Assembly (NCBI GenBank): GCA_033063855.1
Contig: CP093829.1
Location: 19,189,537-19,253,536, forward strand
Reading direction: 5' to 3'
Origin: Smittia aterrima
Taxonomy: Eukaryota; Arthropoda; Insecta; Diptera; Chironomidae
DNA length: 64,000 nucleotides
A program made the translations under genes and the position numbers. The notes under the pieces are model-generated. The model was not told where the DNA came from. It was given only the letters and a program-made list of their open reading frames with translations, and searched no databases. Positions 51,569-61,841 of the stretch are shown one piece after another. Numbering within the stretch: position 1 is the stretch's first letter; each line of letters opens with the position of its first letter.

Positions 51569-54500
51569 AATCATTTACCAAACGACGGTGACAGGAGACG
51601 ACGACGACTTTGGTTGATTTCACACTTGATTTTTAAGGATTCAGAAAAAAATATAAAATTGTTTGCTATTCAAAGAAGAATATTTGATAGATTTTTTTGT
51701 GTTTGTTTAAAGAGTTTTATTTTTTATTCGTTGTGATCGCATGATTTTCTTTATTTTTATGTTTTGTTTCGGGAAGAATGAAATAAATCTTCAAAGGAGC
51801 TTTTTGCATATATCTTTGAGATCTTTGGAGCGTAACGAATGCAAGCTTTGAAATTAGAATGCGAATGCTTTCGTAAATCCAGCTGCTCCAATACAAAATT
51901 ATTTTCCACATTGAATGCAATCTGCTCGAAGCTTATTCCTTATAATGATATCTTATAAATTATGGAGAAGATTTCCATTTCCATAATTGCTGAGAAAGGG
52001 AAAGGAAACTTGAAAAATGAAGATTTTAACGAGGAGATCCTATTCATAAAACTTTGTATTTCATTCAAGTCTTCGAAAGAAGGAGATTTACGCTTAGAAA
52101 ACGTAAACAATAAAACTTTTTTCACATTGTTTTCCGTGTACGGATGTGAATATTTAATCTCGCTCACATACTGAAGTTGAGCTTTTAACGACAAAGCGTG
52201 ATAAGAAGTTAAGTCGCGTAAAGAAAACTTTTCAATTAAAATACAAGTCGAGTGTTGAGGAACTTTGTTTCGTGTTTTAAGATTTTCATTGCTTTCTGAT
52301 AAGTTTAAGATTTTGATGAGAGAAAACATATTCCTAGGATCAATTATTAATCAATTCAGAGCTTCTATGTCTCTAGTCTCATCTCATTGTTACTTTACGA
52401 TCCCTTTCTCCAAGATTAATGAAGATTTATAATTATGTTTGACTTGGAAACTCTTGAGACTTAACATAAATTTTGTTATTCTTACTTACATGTCGTTGAT
52501 GTTTCCTTTCTCTGTCTCCGATAACACGCGAGAGAGTTTTATGTTTTGTGTCGATTTGGGCTGACGGTATGTTGTCAAATGTAAATTTCTTTTCCATCTC
52601 AATAAGCCACGAGAATATTTCTTAGACTGCAATGAGTTCATGACAAAAGCTTTTTAATTTCTAGACTTTTTCGTTTACGTTTTGTTTTTCGTATCGATCG
52701 ATGATGTTTTATGTTATTTGTTGCTTTTGAGGTCGTCACATTTGCTTTAGTTTCACATTTTGGCCCTGGAGGATGAAGTGAATAAATAAGGGCGAGGGGA
52801 TTAATTAATTTTCTCATTTCGTACACGCTTAGAACAAACACGAGGATTTCCTCTTTTTTTATGTCCGTTAACCTCACAAGAAAGTTCATTTTCATTTTGG
52901 CGACATTTGTTTAATGCAAAGCTTTCAGTTCCTGGCAACTTCTCAACCACTTCCAATGAATCTGTCACACACAAATATTTCCTGCATCGAAAGGAAAACT
53001 CTTTCATCACCAACACCAAATCAAAAAATATTTATTCCTCCACACACGAGCTTGAGTCCCGGAAAAGCGTCTAATTTATTTTTGTTCTCTTTCCTCCCTT
53101 TCATATTTCTCTTTCAATCCGCATATTTAATGAACTTTCGTTTGCAAACGCAGTTAAAAGGACTGTTACATTTGAATAAAAAAAAAGTTAATTGAGATTG
53201 AGGCAAATTAGAGTTCTAATTCATTAAGGTAAGGTCGAATTTTGAAAACCATAAACCATTTAACGAAAATCCTTCTCTTTCCTTCTTTTATAATGTTTTC
53301 ATTTTCTCCTCTAAAACATTTGAGCTTCATTTATTTTCATTGCATGAGCCTAATTAGTAATTGATTGATTGACGTGTTCGATGCATGAGAGTTTATGTCA
53401 ATTTCTATTAAAAATAAAACGTAAAGGAATGATTAAGATTAGATCATTGAGCCTAGAAAGGCTAAGCATGGAAGTTGTTCCCCCGATTATGAAATTAAGT
53501 TCGTTTTCTTTATTAAGAGTGTTCTGACGATGCTAAGAGCGTTGTAAACAACTGACCCTCATAAGAAAAAGGGATCAGAGACGACAACAACAAAAAAGAT
53601 TAATTAAAAATCTCTAAATTTCCTCTACTCTTGCTTTTATGAAACTGATTAGATCAAGCTGAACTTTAGACATTTATTTTTGCTCGAGTTTTATCAAATT
53701 CTTAATTGATGAAGTCAAATGAAAACTATACGAGAATGACTTTGGTTGCTTTCAGTCTTTGGTTGTTCCACGATCTAATGAGATAATTTCTTTCTTCTAA
53801 TTCCAGATACTCGCGAAGTATTCTAAGTCAATTTTCACACAGTGATATCAAAAATGTTGAAAATTTAAAGAAATTTGTCAAAACACGGATGACGATTGTT
53901 GAAGATTTGATTTTATTTTGATTTTGACAAAGCAAAGCACAATCACAACAACTTTTAGTAATCCTCTCCTCGCTTGGAATTGTTGATTGAATCTTCAACG
54001 AATGAACATGTGCTAAAGGAACTTAAAGTATCGGAATGAAATAAGCAAAAATTAAGACGGAAATCTGATTTATTTTCCTTTCCGGAAGCGTTTTAACATA
54101 GAAAATTGAGTACTACGAGTTATTCTCCTTCGTCATGAGGCGAGGCAAGTGAAAGTCTATAAATCAATAAAAGCCCAGCAGCAACAAGCGAAAACGTATT
54201 AAAATGTTAGTAGAGAAGGCTTGAAGTTCGAAAGCAGTCCTCGGAAACTGAGGAAAATTGGGTTATAATAACAAGAACAAAAAGTAAACAATGATTGATC
54301 ATCCGAGTTATTCGGTTCTCGTTCCTTCTTCCTCGTCCGAACTTTGTACATATTGTCGCATGAATATTTCTGACGCATCCACGAAAAACGATTTGTAAAT
54401 AAAAATCAACTTCATTTTAATTCTTCACGCTCGCAAAATACAATTTTCTGCTTTTACTGTTTGTAGCTTAAAACTTTCAGCAGAAACAGGAAATTAAGTT

Positions 54501-55671
54501 TCAGTTGTGAGATTAAAATGAAGTGATGATGACGATGCCAATGATACAATGCCTAAGAAGAATAGCATCGTTAGCATGTTATGCTGCCAGTTCGTTTCGA
54601 CTGTCATCAATTCACCGAAAGCTCCTCTTCCCCATTTACGAGAGAAAAGGGAGAGAAACTGTTCATAAATTTCAATTATAAATGTATCATGCTTTAACTA
54701 CGTACATGTTGCTGTTACTGCTCTCTTATTGTTTTCATAGCATTTTAGAAGTGCTGACGCGTAGATGAGTCAAATGATTTAAGTTTTCAGAAATATTTCA
54801 CTGTAAGCAGAAAGAAAAACTTTTTGAACGTCATGCAAAATCCTTCCAGAAGTTACTCACGAAAATATTTTTTAATTTTCATTTGTTTTTGTTATTTTTC
54901 TAATGAAGAGAAAAAAATCCATTTTCACAGTAAATGGTTAATCGATGTGTTCTTGATGTTACTCTTTGGGATGATGAATAAATAAAAATGAAGTGTGAAA
55001 ACCCTCCAGAAGATGGAAAGTAAATGGAACTTACAAAATAAAACATAAATGACTGATAATGATAAAAAAAAGAACTTTTTGAGATTAAACCTGAAAAGCT
55101 TTAAAGAAAATTCATCAAAGTTAATCCTTTGTTACTTATTCTGCTATTTCTCTTGACTATCCAACGTTGTTGTAGATAATTTTATTTATTTACTTTCTGA
55201 AAATTTCTTGGTTAACTGCGCTCTATGATGTGGAAGTTTCTCATGATAAGATAGATGAAGATTAAAATTACGACGAAGAAAAAGCAAATGAACTGTTAAG
55301 AGAATTGTTAGCACAAACATTAATGATTGTTACGCAAGCACAAGGACTTAATTAATTATCTGTATGAGTTTAAATTGTTCCCATGAAACGAATCTAATAA
55401 TAGTTAATGAAGAATTGAAATTTTAGAATAATCTAGAATAATTATTAGAGAAAGTGGTGTATATATTGTAAATTTTTAATTTTCTGACAAAATGAAATGA
55501 TTTGAAAATAAAAGAATTAAAAAAAATATTTTTTGACTTTTTTTTTAACGGAAAGAATTTTTGAATTTGTTTATCTAAAAATTTGTTTACATTCAAGATT
55601 CTTTCGTTATCAGCTCTTCCAGTTTCAAAAAAGGTTTTCTAGATTTATCTTTCAGATCTTTCTTATCGTAA
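51569..55671. other. intergenic stretch after GABA-B-R1
   Basis: This 4.1 kb begins with the 3' untranslated region of GABA-B-R1. The remainder is AT-rich, with short open frames on both strands (for example 51940-52329 minus) that show no domain. It should also contain the promoter of the small gene at 55672. Nothing else was recognised. Confidence 0.55.
51782..51787 (+). terminator. poly(A) signal of GABA-B-R1
   Basis: An AATAAA lies 214 bp after the receptor stop codon and is the first canonical signal downstream. Weaker AATATA/ATAAAA variants occur at about 51645-51655. Confidence 0.5.
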
Positions 55672-56301
55672 ATGGATGATTCACACTCTGAAAGCCGAGG
55701 TAAGAAGTGAGAAGAAGAAAATCAGAAGAAAATTCATCTTCGTATCAAATTATTTTCAGAGTTGACGCTCTTGTCTGTTTGTGTTGACATGATCTCTGTT
55801 GATTGCCTTAGAGAAATGATGCTCGATGGTCTAATTGATTTGTTCAACGAGTGTATGGACTACAACGGAAGTTTCACAGAAAATTTCCAGTTATCGTTTG
55901 ATCAATTAACTTTTCTTGAGAAAACGAAACGTAAAATTGAAGATTCTCTAAACGACGGAGTCGTGTTCAAGCCTTTAGATGTTTCTGAAATGACGAGAAT
56001 TCGCGACGTAATCGAAGTGTTGATCGAAAAGTTTGGAGTTTCACAAGAAGATGATGCAGGCTCAGCAGAACTACAAAACATAATCAATTTACATTGTAAT
56101 CTCGCTTCACAACATCCCGAGGAAATTTCTACAATTAAGTCAATTGCGAATCAATTACCTTTAATCGTCAACGAGGGAAACGAAAACAAGGAAAGCTCAA
56201 TGGACAATAATCCAAATGTGACTCTAATTAGACAAACTAATGAAGCAACGGTTCAGAAAATATTGGAAAACATTCGAAGCTTATATCCTGACAGAGACTA
56301 A
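55672..56301 (+). CDS. small two-exon protein of unknown function (189 residues)
   Basis: Exons are 55672-55699 and 55760-56301, joined in phase 1 across a 60 bp intron (donor GTAAGA, acceptor TATTTTCAG). The start is the ATG of MDDSHSESR, which puts nine residues in exon 1. The protein is acidic and appears mostly helical. It has a Cys-containing, Leu/Met-rich first helix (LLSVCVDMISVDCLREMM), a Lys/Asp/Glu-rich middle and a C-terminus ending YPDRD. It has no signal peptide and no membrane segment, so a cytoplasmic or nuclear product is likely. I do not recognise the family; a small subunit of a helical complex is possible but is only a guess. Two AATAAA signals follow within 35 bp of the stop. 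The foldback element begins about 300 bp downstream. Confidence 0.75.
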
Positions 56302-56313
56302 AGAACCTTTCAA

Positions 56314-56333
56314 AATAAAGTAAAATCAATAAA
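56314..56333 (+). terminator. tandem poly(A) signals of the small two-exon gene
   Basis: AATAAA occurs at 56314-56319 and again at 56328-56333, immediately after the stop at 56301. This implies a very short 3' untranslated region. Confidence 0.6.
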
Positions 56334-56609
56334 CGTTTACAAGACAGGTCGAGACACTCACGTTAATGTTTTTTTTTGGAAAAATAAAAAAACTTTCCCC
56401 AATTGTTTTGCTTTCTCGAAACAAAACTTTTCTTTCAGTGCGGCTAGGCGCGGCAACTTGTTGAAGAACGAAACCTAAAACTTGAATTTGAAGACTTCGA
56501 TGAGCAAACAATGAAACGTGAACACCTCATCCACACTGAACTTGCTTTAACTTTATTAATTAAAAAGTTTCTTTTCAATTCGAAGAAATTCTGACTTTGT
56601 CTGATAAGG

Positions 56610-56895
56610 CATAGATAACAATATACCTAGATTGGCCAAGCTCAAAAATTTTGTTAGGCGAAGGTTTTTTTGTTGTTGCTTTTCCAGTCATTTGAGGGGG
56701 GATTTCCCTCAAACATTTTGGATGAGGGGCAAATTCCCTGGTTTGTATTGTTTGAGGGTCGATTACCCTCAAACGAAATTTGTTCGGATTTTTCCGCTTG
56801 TTGTTGTTGGACCCGGAGGTAAGTAAATTTCTTATGAGGGTCGATGGCCCTCAAACATTTTCATTGAGGGGCGAAAGCCCTGGGTTGAAAGCTAT
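56610..56895 (+). repeat. left inverted terminal repeat of the foldback element
   Basis: This arm contains GAGGG...CCCTC units whose TGAGGG starts fall at 56693, 56723 and 56753, and again at 56835 and 56865, so they are spaced exactly 30 bp apart within each group. Several units are perfect or near-perfect small palindromes. An open frame at 56632-56826 reads through the first group as 10-residue repeats. Confidence 0.85.
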
Positions 56896-57144
56896 TTTTC
56901 TTAACCGAAATTTTAAATGTTTTATAATTCTTTGGCCCTTGAGGGAGTTTTCACGTTACAAATTGTAAACAAAAAGAAAATGTCTGGTTTGCTCAAAAAT
57001 TATAAAAGAAAAGAAAAAAACTGCAAGTTAATCGACCACAAAGAAGATTTAAAGCACAACCCGCAAAAATAAAGCACTAGAACTTGTATTAAAAATATAT
57101 TTTCCGGAAGAAAATCTCATTCGGTTGGGAAAAATAACAATCAG

Positions 57145-57421
57145 ATAGCTTTCAACCCAGGGCTTTCGCCCCTCAATGAAAATGTTTGAGGGCCATCGAC
57201 CCTCATAAGAAATTTACTTACCTCCGGGTCCAACAACAACAAGAGGAAAAATCCGAACAAATTCCGTTTGAGGGTAATCGCCCCTCAAACAATACAAACC
57301 AGGGAAATTGCCCCTCACCCAAAATGTTTGAGGGAAATCTCCCCTCAAACAACTGAAAAAGCAACAACAAAAAAACCTTCGCCTAACACGCTTGGCCAAT
57401 CTAGGTATATTGTTATCTATG
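57145..57421 (-). repeat. right inverted terminal repeat of the foldback element
   Basis: This arm is the reverse complement of the left arm with a few substitutions and a net 9 bp shortening. The matching open frame, 57214-57399 on the minus strand, stays intact and gives 61 residues compared with 64 in the left arm. Confidence 0.85.
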
Positions 57422-57428
57422 GATAAGG

Positions 57429-59303
57429 AAATAATCTATTTCTCTTCATTCTTTGGATCAATTTTCATTGAAAAAGTTTTTTTAATGAAATTGCTGTGTT
57501 GAAGTTTTCACGAGCACTCAATTCATAAATATTAATGAAGTAATGATTTGAAAGATTCTTTTATCGGTCTCGCGATGACAAGAAAATACAAATTTTCCTT
57601 CGAAGTTTAAATCAACGGATTTTATTTATTTTAAAAAGTCTCTTCGAGAGATTGGAATGAACATGAAATTTCCCAGATCTTACAAATCTCAAATTCATCT
57701 TCGTTGATCTATTTAAAGATTCATTTTACTCTCACACAATCGCATGAGAAACGAAAAAGAAATTTTCACTTCAGTTTGTTAGTTGATCACACCGCGATCA
57801 GTTTGTCGTCTTAAATTTGCATCGGAAAAACGTTTAAACCTTTTTTCTGGCTCGCATAGTCTGAACTGCTTCCAATCGCGTGTCGTTCCGTCATTTTCCA
57901 TTGTCTGACACGTCTTGAGAGCAAATAAATCGCGATAGAATTCCGCTAAGCGTTTCAACGCCAGACAGAAAGGAAAATTCAGCCTATCGTCTTCACATCG
58001 AATAAAATATATAAAAAAATCCTATCTCGAATGGTGACATAAAAGAAAAATCGGTCTGAGAAAGAGGAGAGAACTTTAGTTTGTGTGAGTGTACAAATTT
58101 TTATGATTATTATGTCAGTACGAGTCTCGTTTGTGCTGGGTTGATGCGGGTGCTGGGAGAGGAAAAAAAACATAAAAATTGCTGAACGAAATACCATAAA
58201 CTTTACATCATTCAATCACACGAAAGGAGAAGACGAACGTAAAAAGTTCACCTCAATAAGTGCACGTCAAATGAAGTATAAAAAATTCACTCGATTGATC
58301 GCGCTTAATTTTGTGCAAAAATCACATTAACTTGACGATTTTTTCTTCTTCAATTTTACGATGATCTGTTTCTGTGGCGGGGAAGCAAGATTGTTCGAAT
58401 GTATCGATACATATCCGAATAAATAATTTTCCTCGCAAAGCTTTGCCAATTAATTTTTTTGCTGTAATGTCTCGCAAACTAATCGAAACCTCGAGCATTT
58501 GCTAGTTTACGTGAAGGTAGTTTAACAAGCGGTAGATTATTCAAATTTCTCTCTTGATTAACTTTCGAGAAAGTTTATCTTCGAACACTATCATAAAGTC
58601 AAAGGGCTTGAGGACACTTTTGGAATTTCCAATTAGCACTAGATTCAAAAAGATTTAAAGAAAAAGTTTATAATTGAAGCTCAATTATTAACTTTGTAAC
58701 ATCTTTGCTAAGGCTGACTCATTTAAATTGGATTTAAAGTGTTTAGTAATCTTTGTTAAGCGGCGGAGAAAATTATTTTGTGTTTACTCACGCTTCACGA
58801 AATTAAAAACTTACTTCACGCATAGAAACTTCAAGAACGGCAGGTTCAAAGCATGATTAATTTAATTATAGCGAATCTTGTTTCATAAGTTTATATTTAT
58901 TTATACGCGGCATCCTGGAGAGAGAGAGGTAGAAAGAGCGAGAGTGGGTTCTGGTTTAAACGACAGTTGGCGCAGTGATAAATGAGATTTTTTTTACTTT
59001 AGAGCATGTTCACTCAGACCCATATTTTTTTTCTCCTTCTTTCCTGACATCAATCACAGTTTTCTCGCTTCCTGAAATTGCCTCTCTCGAATGAACCTTC
59101 TCATTTGAAGCACTTTTCGTGATCCATTTCTAGATTAAAATGAAATGCGGCCGTAGATCAAATGTTAGGAGCTTGTAAGCGTATGAGCGTTTATTCAAGG
59201 GAAATCATCAAAAAGTAAATTTCAAGCCGAGCGAAAGTTCAACACAATAATATTGGCAAAGAGAAAGTGAGGGAGAGAAGAAAGAATCAATTCAGTTTAC
59301 ACA
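57429..59303. other. upstream region of the SBK-family kinase gene
   Basis: About 1.9 kb without a supported exon lie here. It presumably holds the promoter and 5' untranslated sequence of the kinase, but I could not place a TATA box or initiator with confidence. A minus frame at 57979-58215 has no recognisable content. Confidence 0.5.
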
Positions 59304-61841
59304 ATGGCGATGGCGTCATCGAGTCATTCATCGTCTTCATCGAAAAGCGAATCTTCAGGCTCGAGACGATCAAATCTTCACGTACACAAAATTCGTGAAT
59401 TCGAATTGGAGAAGGTAAGTAAATATTTGTTGACGGGCTGGGTAGTTCAAATTTCCATTCGTTGGATGTTGAAGGGCTCTTGGGACAAAAAGAGACGAAG
59501 ACATGAAATAAAATTTTTCTCGAAATTTCCATTTTCCACTCTTTATTACCCAAGGTGCACTTAATGGATGAATTCGATATCGTGTCGATTGTGGGTGAAG
59601 GCTGGTTTGGAAAAATTCTGCTTGTCGAGCACAAAGCAACAGATACCGAGATGGTACTTAAAGGTGAGTTGTGAGGTTGAGAATTTCAATTGCAGTCACA
59701 CTTAACTCTGCAGAGTTTGAGCGATAAAATAAGTGAGGCTAACGTTGTGGATTTCTTTTAGCGTTGCCGAAGCCCTACGTTTCCATTCAGGATTTCTACA
59801 GAGAATTTCACTTGGGATTATGCTTAGGAGCACATAAAAATATCGTTTCGACCTATGATGTGGCTTTTGAGACATCTGGATTTTATGTTTTCACACAAGA
59901 GTATGCACCACTGGGTAAGAGCTCACCCCGAGAATCCTTAAATCCAAAACTTCAAATTCAATCGCCTGATATGCCAATTCATGTTCTCCTCGTCTTTCCG
60001 CAATCCAGGAGACTTAACATCAAACGTTTCTGATAATGGCATCGGAGAGCTTCACTCTAAGCGAGTGGCGAGACAAATCGCAGCTGCTCTCGAGTACATG
60101 CATTTAAAGTGAGAAATCCGATTAATTCTTCTGACTCTTGTGATGATGATTCAAAGCTTTGTTTCTCAAAACAGGGAAATCTGTCATCGAGATGTGAAAC
60201 TAGACAACATTTTAGTCTTCCGCTCCGACTTCTCACGCGTTAAGCTTTGTGACTTCGGTGAATCAAAGAAAGTGAACACGATGGTTCAGCGTAGAAATGA
60301 ATGGCTTCCATACACCGCTCCTGAAATTATAAGCACTGAAACGGACGAGACTTATAAGTAAAGTTTATTTATTTTGAAATCAATTTGTTTGATTTATTGA
60401 ATGAATTATTATTTTAGGACTGATTTTACACACGACATTTGGCAGTTTGGCATCGTAATCTTCATTTGTTTGACTGGTGAGTTCAGGACTTGCCCTCGAG
60501 AGGAAAAGAAATCAAATATTTCTCTTCGTTTTAACAAAAGAACAAAGAACAGTATTTTTAAATAATCTCAAAGTCAAGGGAAAAACAACTTTTCTCTTTC
60601 CATAAAGTCGAAGCTTTATCACTTCAAAAGCAATTTTACGTTGAAAACAGATTTTTCATTTTGAAAAAACCAAACTTTTCTCATAAAATTGATTTCTTTC
60701 TGTCTCATTTTCCTTTTGGAAACTCCATAAAAACAGGATGTTTACCATGGCAAAAAGCTTCGCTCGATGATCCTCGCTATAACAAGTACATACAGTGGCA
60801 CAACTCATCATTTCCAATCAAACGAACACCGAAACTTTTCAAATTAATTTCGGCAAAAGCGAGTAAGATGTTCCGTAAGTTCCTGGAGCCGAAAATCGAA
60901 AGACGCATCAAATCTTTGAATGAACTTCATAAATATCTTGACGAGCGATGGTTGGCGAAATCTGCGGAAAAAGAAATGGCTGGTAAAATCCAATTTAGCA
61001 AAGCTTTGAATGAATCATTACGTGTTTCACTTATTTCTCTTCTTCTTCGTCTTCGTCTTTTGCTATTGCCTTTTTGCCCACAGAGTATGAGCCGGATGAA
61101 CTCAACCCATCACTTTATTCGTTTCACAGCAATGTCGATGAGAAAAATAAATTATTGTACTCGTTCTCGCAGCAGGGCATTGAAACGGTCGTCGACAGAG
61201 TGGCCAAGAAGAATCGTATCAAAGATTGGATTCAATCGTCTGTTATCACAGAAGAAGAGGAGTTTGAGGTGAAGATGGAAGAAAATTGAATTGGAAACTT
61301 AATAACGAACGTTTTCCGATGAAAATAAATAAATATTAAACAATATTTATTTCTTTAAGGAGGAGGATTCTGGATCGTCGACAGTATCAATAAATACAAG
61401 TCGAGCGCCAGTGCCTGGTCACATAAGTTCTTTGAGAGCCGAGCAAGAGCAGAAGAAAATTGTTCTTAAAGATTCAAGCAAGAAGCATATCGATCCGTTT
61501 ACAGGTAAATTGAAAGAGTCGACACATTTTGATCAGCTTAGCGACTTAACTTTGATCATCGTCATTCATCTTCAGGTGCTGTCCAAGAAGGAGGAATCTC
61601 TAGCACGATGGGTACACCACTAATACTCACCAGAAACCGAAATAATTCTCCAGAAAATTCAAATCCTGTGGCGGCTGTCGAAGAGCAAACGCAAACAGAA
61701 ATTCCGGAAAACGAAGAAGACAAAGCTGTGAATGGGAAATTGGATATCAGCATAAAAGATAACTCAATCAATGAAAAGTCAGAGAACTACGCCATCAACC
61801 CTTATCACCAACTCAATGATTTCAAGCACAACTACCATTGA
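59304..61841 (+). CDS. SBK1: SBK-family (SH3-binding-domain kinase) serine/threonine protein kinase, 10 exons
   Basis: Exons: 59304-59414, 59555-59663, 59762-59914, 60009-60108, 60175-60357, 60418-60476, 60737-60982, 61084-61268, 61360-61504, 61576-61841. All joins are in phase, giving 518 residues. The N-terminus is Ser-rich. The kinase domain starts at about residue 44: glycine loop GEGWFGK 51-57, ATP-site Lys73 (VLK), catalytic HRDVKLDN 162-169 with Asp164, DFG 184-186 and APE 206-208. YVFTQEYAP and PYTAPE closely match vertebrate SBK1 as I remember it. All key residues are present, so an active kinase is expected. Residues after about 330 form an acidic, Ser/Glu-rich tail not seen in the short vertebrate proteins. 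The fly relative is, from memory, Meng-po, linked to memory. If the intron after exon 8 is read through, the protein ends early at 61289. Confidence 0.92.
61324..61333 (+). terminator. candidate intronic poly(A) signals in the kinase gene
   Basis: Two overlapping AATAAA hexamers lie in the 91 bp intron 61269-61359, 35 bp after an in-frame stop (61287-61289) that read-through of exon 8 would reach. They may end a short isoform lacking the last two exons. Confidence 0.35.

Larger units (their letters stand above)
56610..57421. mobile_element. foldback / MITE-like DNA transposon with long inverted terminal repeats
   Basis: The 812 bp element starts CATAGATAACAATATACC and ends with its exact reverse complement. 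The left arm is 56610-56895 and the right arm 57145-57421. They are about 280 bp each and nearly identical, differing by scattered substitutions and one length change near the outer end (9 bp net). The 249 bp spacer has no recognisable transposase, so the element is non-autonomous. CA...TG ends and a 7 bp target duplication are reminiscent of P-type elements as I remember them, but this is not decisive. Each arm holds 30 bp palindromic repeat units and a short open frame that is conserved between arms. Both arms also carry a GGAGGTAAGT sequence matching a 5' splice site (plus strand in the left arm, minus strand in the right). Confidence 0.88.
56603..57428. repeat. 7 bp target-site duplication flanking the foldback element
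   Basis: GATAAGG is present at 56603-56609 and again at 57422-57428, directly abutting the mirrored element ends. It cannot be extended outward because the adjoining bases differ. This is the expected scar of a transposition event. Confidence 0.75.

Noticed and set aside
51940..52329. 129-residue minus-strand open frame downstream of GABA-B-R1
   Set aside because: No motif is present and the composition is typical of AT-rich non-coding sequence.
56632..56826. Open frame in the left foldback arm as a host gene
   Set aside because: It is duplicated in the inverted arm and produced by palindromic repeats. It is reported as part of the mobile element, not as a gene.
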